A stretch of 64,000 bases of DNA from Deltaproteobacteria bacterium (GCA_025363655.1 JANYDK010000082.1:1-64000), one strand, 5' to 3'. Shown: positions 52,647-62,338, numbered from the stretch's first letter. Numbers and translations are program-made. The notes: generated by a model not told the origin, from the letters alone.

Positions 52647-55424
52647 CTACTTCTTCTCGAAATACTCTCGCAAGCTCGCTTCCTGCTTCTTCCTCTTCAC
52701 GAGGCAGAGCTCGATTCTCTCGAGCGCTCCGGCGAGGTTGCGCGGACCGCCTTCCAGCTTGGCGATGCGTGGCGTGAAGAACTTTTCGGCTGCAGTGGCG
52801 TGCGCTTCGTCGCAGAACCGCGCGGCGATCCACGGCAGACCGCCGGCGCGTTCGGGCGAGATGCGCGCGACGAGGTCGTCGAAGTGGGCGAGGAGCCAGT
52901 TCCAGGCGTCGTCGCGAGAGTCGCGCGAGTCGAGCTGGGCGTAGAGGGGCCAGAGCGCCTCGCTCACCTTGAGCACCGGATCGAGCGAGAGCGCGCGCGC
53001 GCGTTCGGCGAGCTTCGGATCTTTGACCCGGCCGAGCGCGTCGATGAGGCGGCCGCGGACCACCGAGTCGTCGGTCGTCGCCAAGAGCGCGAGGACGGCA
53101 TCGAAGAGCTTCGCGTCGCCGTCCTCCATCGCCACGCCGAGCGCGACGCCGGCCCAGTTGGAGTCGACCGCCTCGGGGTGGAGCTTGCCGTCGGCGCCGT
53201 AGCCGACGTACGCGAGGCCGCGTTTTTTCGCTTCCTTGCGCGTCGCCTCGTCGCCTGCGCTCATCGCCAAGTAGCCGATGACCGAAGCGCGGAGCGTGGT
53301 GCGCTCAGGGTCTTCTCCCGGCTTGGTGACGAAGCCGAGCTCCTTCATCGGCGCCGCGTAGAGCTTGCGACCGAGCGCTTCGACCTTGGCGCGTAGCGGC
53401 AGCTCGTCCCAGAACCAGTCGCGTCCTTGCCAGAGGATGCTCATCGGCTGCGTCGCCAGCGAAGGGAAGTGCTCCTTCGCGAAGGGCTCGAGCGCCGTCG
53501 CCACCGACTTGGCGCTGCTCGTTCCCCGCGAGTACCCGGCCCAGAGCGAGTCGGCGAAGGCGAAGCGCTCGGCAGTGGTGAGCTTGCCGAACGAGCTCGT
53601 CAGCGCTCGAAGATCTTTCTCGGCGAGACCGAAGCGGAAGTAGCCCGAAGCTTCGGCGTTCGGCATCACCCAGCTCGGACACTTGTCGCCCTCGAACGGG
53701 AGCTCGCCGTCTTTCGCGGAGAGGAGCGTGCAGGTCTCTTTCGCGTCTTTCCCGTCTTTTGCGAGCCCATAGCGCGCGCAAATGGGGATTTGCCACGTTT
53801 GATCGACGTTGCCTTTGGAGCCGAGCGGGAAGTGCCGTGACTGATGGAGCGAGAGCCGCGGCTTGCCCTCGCACGTGAGCGTCGCCGAGACGAAGGGCAC
53901 GCCCGGCTGCTCGAGGAACGTTTCGAAGGGTGCGCGCGCCTTCTCGGGGAGCGAAGCGAGGAAGTCCTTCGACGTCGCGCTGCCGAAGCGGTGGTCCATC
54001 AAGTACTTATGAATCGACTCCTGAAAGACCTTGGGGCCGATCCAGCGCTCGAACATCGAGAGGACGCCGGCGCCCTTCTGGTAGGTGATGCCGTCGAACG
54101 CGTTCTGGATGTCGTGGCTGCTCTCGATCGGCTGACGAATCTTCCGCGCCGAGACGAGCGCGTCGGTGCCCATCGCGTCTTGGATGCGGCCGAGGAGGAA
54201 GAGATCGGCATGCGAATGCGGGTCCCAGAGCGCGTGCGCCTTGGTGCCCATCCAGGTGGCGAAGGCCTCGTTGAGCCAGATGTCGTCCCACCACGCGTGC
54301 GTCACCAGATCGCCGAACCAGATGTGCGCCAGCTCGTGCGCCATCACGCTGGCGAAGGCGCGCTTCTGGTTGACCGGGGCCGTCTTCTCGTCGACGAGCA
54401 AGAGAAAGTCGTTGAAGGTGATCGCGCCGGGGTTCTCCATCGCGCCGTCGCGATCGGGCACCGCGAGGACGTCGAGCTTGTCGAAGGGATAGGCGACGCC
54501 GGTGTAACCCTCGATGGTGGAGACGAGCTCACCGGTGTGCGCGAGCGCGTAGGCGAGCTCCGGTCCCCGACCCTTGGCGGCGATTCCCCTAATTTTCAAG
54601 GGCGCTTTGCGATCACCGAAGGGCGCCACCGACTTGCCTTCGACGACGTCGAGCGGACCGACGGCCCACGCGAGGAGGTACGTCGGCAGTGGCTGTGTGG
54701 TGACGAAGGTGACGGCCGTTTTCCCGCCCTCGTCCACGCGCGCTCGCTCGTTCGTGTTGGCGATGGCGACGTCGCCCTTCGGGACCTTCAAGGTGACGTC
54801 GAACGGCGTCTTGAAGCGCGGCTCGTCGAAGCCGGGGAACGCGTGGCGCGCCGAGATCGCCTCGAACTGAGTGAACGCATATCCGAGCGGCGCGCCGCCC
54901 TCGCGCGGCTTCACCTTCACTTGGTAGAGGCCGCGAAGCTGCGTGGGGAAGGCGGCATCGAACTCGAGCTCGATGCGCGCGGTGCCCGCAGGAACCTGTT
55001 TTTCCGGCCTTAGCGCGGCAATGCCGCTCGGGTGCACCTCTTCGTACGCGGCGGCGACCTTCGCGCCTCCCTGCGGGGTGATCGACGCAGAGCTCACATG
55101 AAGATTGCGCCCATGAAACCAGATGACGGGGCGTGGGCTCGCGATCGTGACGTCGATGCTGACGTGTCCCGAGAAGCGCGCGAGCTCCGGATCGACCTCG
55201 AGCGTCAACGCATAGTGCGTCGGCGTCACGTCGTCGGAGAGCTTTCCCAACGGCGGCGCTTCGGTCGACGAAGGAGGCAGCGCGACCTGGCTCGTGCTCG
55301 CAGACGTCGAAGGTGTCGGCGATGGGAGCGTCGTCGGCTGCGGACCGTTGCCGGCGCACGCGGAGGCGAGCGCAGAGAGCGTGATCAACGTGAGCAGCGA
55401 AGGTTGCGAGGTGGCGCGTGACAC
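52647..55424 (-). CDS. M1-family zinc aminopeptidase, lipoprotein
   Basis: The protein has 925 residues from GTG 55424 with AAGGAG five bases upstream. The signal peptide ends ALASAC, a lipobox, and a Thr/Ser/Pro-rich tether follows. The exopeptidase motif GAMEN is at about 330, the zinc motif HELAHIWFGDL at about 361, and the third ligand Glu in LNEAFATWMG about 20 residues on. The C-terminal half is the helical ERAP-like region. It removes N-terminal residues from peptides. It is anchored by lipid, so probably acts at the envelope or surface in peptide nutrition. The gene has no operon partner. Confidence 0.93.
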   Translation of the reverse strand: MSRATSQPSLLTLITLSALASACAGNGPQPTTLPSPTPSTSASTSQVALPPSSTEAPPLGKLSDDVTPTHYALTLEVDPELARFSGHVSIDVTIASPRPVIWFHGRNLHVSSASITPQGGAKVAAAYEEVHPSGIAALRPEKQVPAGTARIELEFDAAFPTQLRGLYQVKVKPREGGAPLGYAFTQFEAISARHAFPGFDEPRFKTPFDVTLKVPKGDVAIANTNERARVDEGGKTAVTFVTTQPLPTYLLAWAVGPLDVVEGKSVAPFGDRKAPLKIRGIAAKGRGPELAYALAHTGELVSTIEGYTGVAYPFDKLDVLAVPDRDGAMENPGAITFNDFLLLVDEKTAPVNQKRAFASVMAHELAHIWFGDLVTHAWWDDIWLNEAFATWMGTKAHALWDPHSHADLFLLGRIQDAMGTDALVSARKIRQPIESSHDIQNAFDGITYQKGAGVLSMFERWIGPKVFQESIHKYLMDHRFGSATSKDFLASLPEKARAPFETFLEQPGVPFVSATLTCEGKPRLSLHQSRHFPLGSKGNVDQTWQIPICARYGLAKDGKDAKETCTLLSAKDGELPFEGDKCPSWVMPNAEASGYFRFGLAEKDLRALTSSFGKLTTAERFAFADSLWAGYSRGTSSAKSVATALEPFAKEHFPSLATQPMSILWQGRDWFWDELPLRAKVEALGRKLYAAPMKELGFVTKPGEDPERTTLRASVIGYLAMSAGDEATRKEAKKRGLAYVGYGADGKLHPEAVDSNWAGVALGVAMEDGDAKLFDAVLALLATTDDSVVRGRLIDALGRVKDPKLAERARALSLDPVLKVSEALWPLYAQLDSRDSRDDAWNWLLAHFDDLVARISPERAGGLPWIAARFCDEAHATAAEKFFTPRIAKLEGGPRNLAGALERIELCLVKRKKQEASLREYFEKK

Positions 55425-55460
55425 CTCGGCTCCTTAGCACGCCTCTCCTTTGGCATGCGG

Positions 55461-56429
55461 CTAGCTCGCTTCACCCTTCACGGCCAACGCCTCTTCGGCC
55501 AGCGCCTCGTACGACATCTTCTGCGCGCGCTCGAGCTCGACCTCGTCGTTGAGGCGCGCGAGGTACTGCGGGTGGACGCCGGCGAGACGCGAGAGCACCG
55601 GACCGAACGCCCTGCGCAACGCCGGATTCTCGAACGCGACCTGCAGCGTGTGCATGAAGCGACCGAAGGGACGATCTTTCACGCCCGGCTTCTCGCCGAG
55701 GAGTTGGAAACGACGAAACGCCTCGCGCAGCCGAGTGCCCGTCGGATCGACACGACCCATCGGGACGAAGAAGACGTCGCGGAAGAAGGGCTTCACCCGC
55801 CAGATGACATTGGCGAAGGTCCACCACGCGCGCGCCTCTTCCCGCAGCGTCCCGCGCGGGCGCGTCGCGTCTTTCTCGCGGTACTCGGCCGACGCGTAGT
55901 ACTCGACCATGTGGTAGTCGATGGCGATGTGTCGTGACTCGTCGCGGTTGATGAGCCGCATCGCCGCGGCGCTCATCGGATCGGCGACGTAGTCGTTGAT
56001 CGAGCGGAGGAGCGCGATGTCGAGCATCAGCTCGCCGGCGGTGACGTAGGCATTGGCGACGTCGTCGGCGAGGAGGCGGATCGCGGAGATGAAGTGCGGC
56101 GCGAAGACGCGGAGACTCTCGCTCCGCTCGTATTTCCGGAACTCGTGCACGTCGTAATAGCGCGCGAGACGCTCGGCGGTTTCGGCGTGGCGAATCTCGT
56201 CGACGATGAAGGTCTTGAAAATCGCCTTCAGCGTCGGCTCCTTGGCGCGGCGCTCTTGTTCGCGAAAGAGCGCGCCCGCGAGCCGCTCGATTTCCGCCAT
56301 GTCGGTGAAGAGTTGGCAGATGGCCTCCTCGTCGTCGCGCGACATCGGCCGAGGTGGACGCGACCAATCGAGATCGGTGACCTTCCACTGATCGCGCCGG
56401 CACTTCTCGAGCATCACCGCGAGGTCCAT
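55461..56429 (-). CDS. Ferritin-like/AurF-type diiron protein
   Basis: The protein has 322 residues from ATG 56429; the frame extends to 56750 without a coding look. Iron ligands are suggested by two ExxH motifs: VDEIRHAETAE near 90 and NRDESRHIAIDYH near 170, plus Glu residues in GALFREQE and TAGELMLDIA. This fits the AurF-like group of diiron N-oxygenases and related ferritin-like proteins, but the substrate is unknown. Its start is 45 bases from the divergent TerB-like gene, so the two may share regulation. Confidence 0.75.
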   Translation of the reverse strand: MDLAVMLEKCRRDQWKVTDLDWSRPPRPMSRDDEEAICQLFTDMAEIERLAGALFREQERRAKEPTLKAIFKTFIVDEIRHAETAERLARYYDVHEFRKYERSESLRVFAPHFISAIRLLADDVANAYVTAGELMLDIALLRSINDYVADPMSAAAMRLINRDESRHIAIDYHMVEYYASAEYREKDATRPRGTLREEARAWWTFANVIWRVKPFFRDVFFVPMGRVDPTGTRLREAFRRFQLLGEKPGVKDRPFGRFMHTLQVAFENPALRRAFGPVLSRLAGVHPQYLARLNDEVELERAQKMSYEALAEEALAVKGEAS

Positions 56430-56474
56430 CGCCCGATCGTGCCAGAAGAGCCGAGGGGCGTGTACTCTCGGGAG

Positions 56475-56915
56475 ATGGAGTACACCCGGCTGGGCAAGGA
56501 CGTGTTTCTCGCGCTCGCGACCATCGCCTGGGCCGACGGCGTGGTCGCGCCGGCAGAGGCCGAGGCGCTGGTGCGTGCCGCCCGCGCATCGGGCCTCGCG
56601 GGGGACGATCTCGCCGCCGTCGAAGCAGCGCTCCGCGAACGCAGCGCACTCGACGTCGTCGGCACGCTCCACCTCGACGATGAAGAAAAACTCTATGTCT
56701 TCTGCCTCGCGCATTGGATCGCCGGCGTCGACGGGTTCGTCGACGATCAAGAGAAGGTCGCGCTCACCGAGCTCGGCGATCGACTCGGGCTCTCGGCCGA
56801 CGATCGCGCGCGCGCGGCAGGAACGGCGGCGCTCCTCGAGTCCGACAGCACCGCCTCGACGCGCCGCAGCCTCACCGATTTGGCACGCGCCATCGAGCGC
56901 GCCGCGGCCGAGTGA
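56475..56915 (+). CDS. TerB-like protein
   Basis: The protein has 146 residues from ATG 56475 (GGGAG adjacent). The helical sequence FLALATIAWADGVVAPAEAEAL and the later acidic VDGFVDDQEKVALTEL resemble the two half-motifs of TerB/DjlA-type domains, which bind metal through acidic residues. The family was named from tellurite resistance but is often part of general envelope-stress modules. No other Ter genes are nearby. It is divergent from the AurF-like gene. Confidence 0.7.
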   Translation: MEYTRLGKDVFLALATIAWADGVVAPAEAEALVRAARASGLAGDDLAAVEAALRERSALDVVGTLHLDDEEKLYVFCLAHWIAGVDGFVDDQEKVALTELGDRLGLSADDRARAAGTAALLESDSTASTRRSLTDLARAIERAAAE

Positions 56916-57159
56916 CGGAACGCGAGCTCAGCTAGCGCTCGCCGGCCTGGCGCCGCGCGTCCGTTGAGAGCGTGCGGGTTTGGGTCACGACGGTGAAACG
57001 CAGAGTGTCGCGGCGCTTACAGCACGGGCAGCGGCGAGCTGCCCCACATGTGGCACTCTGCGACATCGAAGAGCGGCGAGTTCAAAAAATCACAAAACAT
57101 CCTAAAAAAAGCTTCGGTCGGGACTTGACCACGATCACGCGTGCTAGCGTGACCCTTCG
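56916..57159 (+). promoter_or_regulatory. Kinase C promoter region with phased A-tracts
   Basis: This 244-base gap contains A-tracts at 57084-57089, 57094-57097 and 57104-57110, whose centres are 9 and 11-12 bases apart, so the DNA is likely curved or acts as an UP element. TTGACC follows at 57125-57130 as a possible -35. The best -10-like sequence (TAGCGT at 57145-57150) is only 14 bases away, so the sigma class is unclear. The rest of the gap shows nothing I can interpret. Confidence 0.5.
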
Positions 57160-58524
57160 ATGGAGCTCGCGGCTCTTGCTCGGGGCCTTCGGGTGGCCGA
57201 CCGCTATGAGCTCGAGCGTCCCCTTGCGCGCGGGGGGATGGGCGAGGTCTGGAAGGCGAGGCACGCCACCTTGGGTGGTGACGTCGCCATCAAGTTCATC
57301 CTTCCGGAAGCCGCGGAGGGGACTGAAGCCACCGAGCGTTTTCGCTTCGAGGCGCAGGTCGCGTCACGGCTGTCGAAGCGATCGCGACACATCGTCTCGG
57401 TGATCGATCACGGCGAGTTCCTCGGGCGCTCGTATCTGGTGATGGAGCTCGTCGACGGGCTCTCGCTCGACGACTGGATGATGCGTCAGCGCCTCGATCT
57501 CCCGCTCACCTCGGCGGTCGTCACCCAGATCGCCAAGGGCCTCGCGCAGGCGCATGCCGACGGCCTCTTCCATCGCGATTTGAAGCCGTCGAACGTGCTC
57601 CTGACGAGCGACGAAGAGGGCCACGCGCTCGCGAAGATCCTCGACTTCGGCATCGCCAAGGCGAGCCGCCGTCACCACTCGATGCCTCCTCCGGGATGGA
57701 TCGAGAAAGATCACACCACCGAGCAAGGCGTGATCCTCGGCACGCCCGCGTACATGAGCCCTGAGCAGGCGAGGGGCCTGAAGAGCCTCGATTTCCGCTG
57801 TGACATCTGGTCTCTGGCAGTCATCGCCTACGAGGCTCTCACCAGTCAGCTCCCCTACGACGGCGAGACGACCGCCGATCTCCTCGTCAACCTCTGCACC
57901 CAACGTCCGATCCCGGTGCGCAGGTACGCGCCCGAGCTCCCCGAATCCCTCGACGCGCTCTTCGCCCGCGCCTTCGCCTCGCGCATCGACGATCGCTTCC
58001 AATCCGCGCTGGCCTTCGCCGAGGGCATGACCGCCATCCTCGAGACCAGCGAGTCCAACGCGCCGCTCCCGCCCGTGGTCCGTACCCCCGAGACCCTCGT
58101 CGTCGCGGCCAGCCCACCCTCGACGCCAGCGATCAGCGCCGACTCGCGTCCCCAACTCCCGATCCGACGTCCCCGTATCGGCGTCGCTTTGGCAGTCGTC
58201 GCGACACTAGTCGCCGCAGTGCTCGTCGCCGTTCTCCTTCGCGGCAGTAAGCCCACGGTCACCGTCGAAGACCCCACGATCGTCACCGTGCCCGCCAAGC
58301 CGCCCCCACCCAAAGTGCCTGAATCGACGCAAATTCAAGCCCCGTCGCCGTCTCCATCCCCGTCCGCCTCTCCCTCGCCCCCCAAAACCAAACCCCTCAA
58401 GCCCACGCCCACGCCCGCACCCACGCCCACGCCCGCACCCACGCCCACGCCCGCACCCACGCCCACGCCCACGCCCGCACCCACGCCCACGCCCACGCCC
58501 GTCGACAAGGGCGACATCCTATGA
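57160..58524 (+). CDS. Transmembrane Ser/Thr protein kinase C
   Basis: The protein has 454 residues. The kinase domain covers 15-290: ARGGMGEVW (23-31), Lys45, HRDLKPSNVLL (Asp140), DFGIAK (Asp162) and GTPAYMSPEQ. A membrane helix lies at about 345-366 (VALAVVATLVAAVLVAVLL), then an Asp/Thr/Val segment, and finally a Thr-Pro-Ala-Pro repeat that ends PVDKGDIL. The stop overlaps the next ATG (ATGA). Catalytic residues are complete. It heads a three-gene cassette and shares the layout of kinase B. The outer tail is short, so the sensor is probably the partner protein. Confidence 0.92.
   Translation: MELAALARGLRVADRYELERPLARGGMGEVWKARHATLGGDVAIKFILPEAAEGTEATERFRFEAQVASRLSKRSRHIVSVIDHGEFLGRSYLVMELVDGLSLDDWMMRQRLDLPLTSAVVTQIAKGLAQAHADGLFHRDLKPSNVLLTSDEEGHALAKILDFGIAKASRRHHSMPPPGWIEKDHTTEQGVILGTPAYMSPEQARGLKSLDFRCDIWSLAVIAYEALTSQLPYDGETTADLLVNLCTQRPIPVRRYAPELPESLDALFARAFASRIDDRFQSALAFAEGMTAILETSESNAPLPPVVRTPETLVVAASPPSTPAISADSRPQLPIRRPRIGVALAVVATLVAAVLVAVLLRGSKPTVTVEDPTIVTVPAKPPPPKVPESTQIQAPSPSPSPSASPSPPKTKPLKPTPTPAPTPTPAPTPTPAPTPTPTPAPTPTPTPVDKGDIL
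58402..58500 (+). repeat. Hexamer repeat cccacg/cccgca encoding a Thr-Pro/Ala-Pro tail
   Basis: About 16 copies of cccacg or cccgca encode alternating Pro-Thr and Pro-Ala at the end of kinase C. It is a likely site of length variation. The next gene has a shorter Pro-Thr stretch (about 59178-59208), and related sequence occurs in intergenic DNA at 14162 and 62375. Confidence 0.75.
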
Positions 58525-59576
58525 ACCGCCCCCTCTCTCTCCTCCTCTCGCTCACCCTCTCTCTCTCCTCCTTCTCCCTCTCTTCTCTCTCTCTCCCCAC
58601 GCTCGCCAACGCCGACGGCGCCAGCGACGCCAAAGACCTCTTCGCCCGGGGTCGCGACCTCCGCGCCAAAGGCGATTGCCAAGGCGCGCTTCCACTCTTC
58701 CGCAAGGCCTACTCCGTTTACCCCGCCGGTCTCGGCAGCCTCCGCAATGCCGCCGAGTGCGAAGAGAAGCTCTCCCTCTGGGCCTCGGCGCGGCGCGATT
58801 GGCTCGATCTCAAGCGCGCGCTCCTCGTCGTCAAAGACGTGAAATACGCTGGCTGGGATGCTGATTGTGACGCGGCGGCCACGCGCCTGGCGCCGAAAAT
58901 CGCGCGCCTCGTGGTGCGGGTGACCGACGCCGGAGGCGAGGATCTCTCGGCGCGCGGCGGGCTGAAGGTGACCCTCAACGAGGAAGCGATCGAACGAACG
59001 TTGCTCGGCACCGATCTCGAACGCGATCCGGGCGCGTACGTCGTCGTCGCGACGCTCGACGAAACGACGGGCACGTCGAAGGCGACGCTGGTTGCCGGAG
59101 AGTCGAAGGCCGTGACGGTGACGTTGACCCTTCCGGCGAAGCCTCTCGTGCCGCCGCCCGTCGTCGAGGTCGAGAACCCCACGCCCACGCCGACGCCCGC
59201 TCCCGAGACGCCGATCACCGATCACGATCGCGGCGCGACGATGCGAACGTTCGGCTACGTCGGCGTCGCGCTCGGTGGCGCCTTCGCCATCGGCACCATC
59301 GCCGCAATCGCGGTGCGCAGCTCGGCGCTCTCCAGCGTGTCGAACAAGTGTCCCGACTACACCACCGCGGCGTGCGGCCCCTCGGTGCGCGACGACGTCG
59401 ATCGTGGCAAGAGCGCGGCGACGCTGGTGAACGTCTTCGGCGCGCTCACCCTCGTCTCTGTCGGCGTCGGCGCGACCTTGATTTTGACGAACCCGAAGCC
59501 CGATCGACCGCCCGTCGCGCTCTCGCCCCTCTTCCTCGTCGGCGGCGGTGGCGCGGCCATTTCCGGTGGATTTTGA
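58521..59576 (+). CDS. TPR/PEGA-like two-helix membrane protein, partner of kinase C
   Basis: The protein has 351 residues. It has a signal peptide (1-31), a TPR-like segment at 36-100 (FRKAYSVYPAGLGSLRNAAE), a PEGA-like domain (about 125-205), a Pro-Thr linker (220-230), a helix at about 244-265, a loop with Cys277 and Cys285 then GKS, and a second helix at about 301-322. It parallels the 27699 protein domain by domain, including the paired Cys and GKS. The start overlaps the kinase stop (ATGA) and its own stop overlaps the next ATG (TGATG), so the three genes are tightly coupled. Confidence 0.82.
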   Translation: MNRPLSLLLSLTLSLSSFSLSSLSLPTLANADGASDAKDLFARGRDLRAKGDCQGALPLFRKAYSVYPAGLGSLRNAAECEEKLSLWASARRDWLDLKRALLVVKDVKYAGWDADCDAAATRLAPKIARLVVRVTDAGGEDLSARGGLKVTLNEEAIERTLLGTDLERDPGAYVVVATLDETTGTSKATLVAGESKAVTVTLTLPAKPLVPPPVVEVENPTPTPTPAPETPITDHDRGATMRTFGYVGVALGGAFAIGTIAAIAVRSSALSSVSNKCPDYTTAACGPSVRDDVDRGKSAATLVNVFGALTLVSVGVGATLILTNPKPDRPPVALSPLFLVGGGGAAISGGF

Positions 59577-60274
59577 TGCGTCGCCTCCCTTCTTTCCTCT
59601 TCGCCGTGCTCCCGCTCGGCGTCACTTTCGCTGCCCTCGGCGTGGCCTGCTCCTTCCCCGACGTCTCCATCGACGACAGGCTGGGCGACTCGTCGTTCGA
59701 CAGCGCCGGCTCCGACACCGATCTCGGCGGTGACGCGGCGAAGGACACCTCGAGCGGTGACGGTGGTGATGGCGGTGATGTCGGTGACGTCTCGCATGCG
59801 GACGTCGGCGATACGAACGTCGAGGGTGGCGGCGAGGTCGGGCCCGATGGCGGTGATGGCAGTGACGCGAAGCTCGACGTCGGCGACACACGCGATGCCG
59901 GCGATACGACGCCGACCTGCACGAAGGCCTGCGACTGCGACGACGACACCGACAAGGCCAACGCCGGCACTTGCGGCGGACTCGACTGCGACGACTACGA
60001 TCCACGCGCCAGCAGCAAGATCACTGCGTTCAACGCGACCGACTTGGCGACACTGACGACCAAGGGCGACTGGAACTGCAACAAGACGTTGGAGAAGCAG
60101 TATCCGATCAACGTCAGCTGCTCGAAGTTGGCGCTCGGCGGGTGCGACGGACAACAAGGATTTTCCGGCGATCCTGCGTGCGCGACGAGCGGCGTCTACG
60201 TCTTCTGCAAGACCAACCTCGCAGTCGCGTGCGTCGAAGATCACAACGAGACGAGGACGCAGGGCTGCAAATGA
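59576..60274 (+). CDS. Lipoprotein of kinase C cassette
   Basis: The protein has 232 residues. The signal peptide ends in LGVAC, giving a lipoprotein. A long acidic Asp/Gly/Thr-rich tether (about residues 25-110) leads to a Cys-rich domain (about 115-230; CTKACDCDDDTDKANAGTC, CGGLDCDDYDP), with many Cys and Asp. The C-terminal region (CDGQQGFSGDPACATSG) also pairs Cys. It fills the same slot as the 26494 protein but is not an obvious sequence homologue, so the slot rather than the protein is conserved. It could be a calcium-binding surface protein. Confidence 0.75.
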   Translation: MRRLPSFLFAVLPLGVTFAALGVACSFPDVSIDDRLGDSSFDSAGSDTDLGGDAAKDTSSGDGGDGGDVGDVSHADVGDTNVEGGGEVGPDGGDGSDAKLDVGDTRDAGDTTPTCTKACDCDDDTDKANAGTCGGLDCDDYDPRASSKITAFNATDLATLTTKGDWNCNKTLEKQYPINVSCSKLALGGCDGQQGFSGDPACATSGVYVFCKTNLAVACVEDHNETRTQGCK

Positions 60275-60325
60275 GGTGACTTGCGGCCCGCCGGGGTGCG
60301 TTCATCCTGTGAGGCGGAGGAAGTC

Positions 60326-61513
60326 ATGAACGAGCGCCTTGCTTTCATCGGTCTGGCGTCGATCTTGGTCGCGACCGGGTGCGGCGGCGCCTCGGGATCG
60401 GGTACCCCGCTCGGCGGAGGCGGCGACGACGCGTCTTTCGATGGCGGCGGCGGCGGCGGCGAGGGTGGCGAAGACTCTCCGTTCGGCCTCGGCTGCTCGC
60501 CGGCGTGCGCTGCCGATCAGCTCTGTTCCGTCACCAAGACCTGCATCGCCAAGGGCGCGTGCGCTGGCGACGGTGATTGCGTGGCCGGTCAGGTCTGCGA
60601 TCTGGCGAAGAAGACGTGCGTTCCCGGCGGCGAGTGCGGCGCCGACTACGCGACCGCGGCGATCGTCCCCGCGAACTTGCTGGTGGTGCTCGATCGCTCC
60701 TGCTCGATGACCGAGGTCATCGGCACGCAGGACAAGTGGCAAATCGCGGTCGCGGCCATGCAGAAGATGACGACGACCTACAAGGATCGCATCCGCTTCG
60801 GCCTCACGCTCTTCCCCGACACCGACGCCGACAAGTGCAACCAGGGGACGATCCCGATCGGCGTCGCGCCCGGCAACGAGACCAAGATCGCGACGCTCCT
60901 GACGAGCGCGCTCGCCAAGACCGACCCTTATTTTCCCGATGGTCCGTGCGTCACCAACATCGACACCGCGATGAAGCAGGCGTCGGGCGAGCCGGCGTTC
61001 AAGGACGCGACGCGCAAGAGCTACGCGCTGCTGATGACCGACGGCGCGCAGGCCGGGTGCAGCGCGGCCGGTGGCGATCCGGGTACGGTCAAGATCATCG
61101 GCGACATGGCGACCGCCGGCGTCCCCACCTTCGTCGTCGGATTCGGCAAGGGCGTGAAGGCTGCGTCGCTCAACTCGTTCGCGGTCGCCGGCGGCGTGCC
61201 GACCAGCGATCCGACGACCAAGTATTACCAAGCCGACGATGCCAAGAGCCTCGACTCCGCGCTCGCCACCATCGCCAGCAAGACGCTCGGCTGCGTCTTC
61301 ACGCTCAGCAAGACGCCGCCCGATCCCACGAAAATCTACGTATTTTTCGACAAAACCAAGGAAGTGCTTCGCGACCCGACGCACGCCAATGGTTGGGACT
61401 ACGACCCGAAGACCAACCAGCTGACGTTCTACGGAGCGGCTTGCGACGACATCAAGTCGGGCAAGGTCACCGACGTCGCCATCGTCTTCGGGTGCCACAA
61501 GGCCCCGGCCTGA
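60326..61513 (+). CDS. Surface lipoprotein with Cys-rich segment and von Willebrand A domain
   Basis: From ATG 60326 (GGAGG five bases upstream) the protein has 395 residues. The signal ends LVATGC, followed by a Gly/Asp-rich tether. A Cys-rich stretch with repeated C-x-x-D motifs (about 57-104) precedes the vWA domain from about 112. The MIDAS metal site DRSCS (123-127) is intact, followed by the typical TDGAQAGCSA region. It is likely to be an adhesion or protein-binding lipoprotein. It is 51 bases from the kinase C cassette and may belong to the same transcript. Confidence 0.88.
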   Translation: MNERLAFIGLASILVATGCGGASGSGTPLGGGGDDASFDGGGGGGEGGEDSPFGLGCSPACAADQLCSVTKTCIAKGACAGDGDCVAGQVCDLAKKTCVPGGECGADYATAAIVPANLLVVLDRSCSMTEVIGTQDKWQIAVAAMQKMTTTYKDRIRFGLTLFPDTDADKCNQGTIPIGVAPGNETKIATLLTSALAKTDPYFPDGPCVTNIDTAMKQASGEPAFKDATRKSYALLMTDGAQAGCSAAGGDPGTVKIIGDMATAGVPTFVVGFGKGVKAASLNSFAVAGGVPTSDPTTKYYQADDAKSLDSALATIASKTLGCVFTLSKTPPDPTKIYVFFDKTKEVLRDPTHANGWDYDPKTNQLTFYGAACDDIKSGKVTDVAIVFGCHKAPA

Positions 61514-61516
61514 CTC

Positions 61517-62338
61517 TCACGTCGACCAACAGCCCGCGCGCGGAATGCGTAGCGAGAGGCAGGTGAGCGCGCCGTCGGCCTTGTGCATCTCGCCGACGTC
61601 GACGACGTGCACGTCGAGCCCTTCGGCGCGGAGGAGCTCGGCGGTCTTCGGCGCGGCGAGCGAGACGAGGACTGCGCCACCGAGCGCGAGGACGTTGGCG
61701 CCAGCGGCTTCGGGTGCCGGCATCACGCGCAGTCCGATGCCGAGAAAACAAGCCAATTCTTCGTCGCCGAGGACGCGCGCGTCGTAAACGAGCAGACCCG
61801 CGCTCGCGAGCGTGCAGGCCGACTTGAGGTGAAGTCCATCGCGCACCGTCAGACGAACGACGCGAATCCCAGAGCCCTTCGCCGCGAGCTCGAGCGCGGC
61901 GGCGCCGGCTGCGTTGGTACGCGACGAGAGACCGACGAAGAGATGCTCGCCGACGCGCAGCACGTCACCTCCATCGAGCGTCGCCGGGAGCTGCATTTCG
62001 ATCACGTCGGTGACGTGGGTGAGTCGTCGCACCGCGCGTGTCACCGGCTCGACTTCGCGCCGACGTGCAGGTGCACCGGGCATCGTCGCGAGCGAGCGCG
62101 CGTCCATCACCACCGCAGTATCTTCGAGAAAACAAGCGTCCGGCGCGTCGTCGTCGGCTTCGACCGACTCGACGACGAGCCCCAACCGTTCGAGCGCCTC
62201 GACGTAGCCACGGTGTTGCGTGCGCGCGCGATCGACGTCGATGGCGATGTTGGCGTCACTGCGGAGGCACTCGGCGAAGCGAGAGGAGATGGGGCGGACG
62301 AGGAGCTTCGCAGGGGCGGCGAAGGATGAGGATCCCAT
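61517..62338 (-). CDS. DDAH-family amidinotransferase-fold hydrolase
   Basis: The protein has 273 residues from ATG 62338. Signature pieces of the guanidino-group-modifying fold are FLEDTAVV (Glu/Asp), ATLDGGDVLRVG, a His in DGLHLKS and a Cys near the end in ALTCLSLRI. This combination matches dimethylarginine dimethylaminohydrolase, although some arginine deiminase-like enzymes share it. It would hydrolyse methylated arginine or a related guanidine. It is convergent with the vWA lipoprotein (gap of three bases), so unlikely to be co-expressed with it. Confidence 0.85.
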   Translation of the reverse strand: MGSSSFAAPAKLLVRPISSRFAECLRSDANIAIDVDRARTQHRGYVEALERLGLVVESVEADDDAPDACFLEDTAVVMDARSLATMPGAPARRREVEPVTRAVRRLTHVTDVIEMQLPATLDGGDVLRVGEHLFVGLSSRTNAAGAAALELAAKGSGIRVVRLTVRDGLHLKSACTLASAGLLVYDARVLGDEELACFLGIGLRVMPAPEAAGANVLALGGAVLVSLAAPKTAELLRAEGLDVHVVDVGEMHKADGALTCLSLRIPRAGCWST

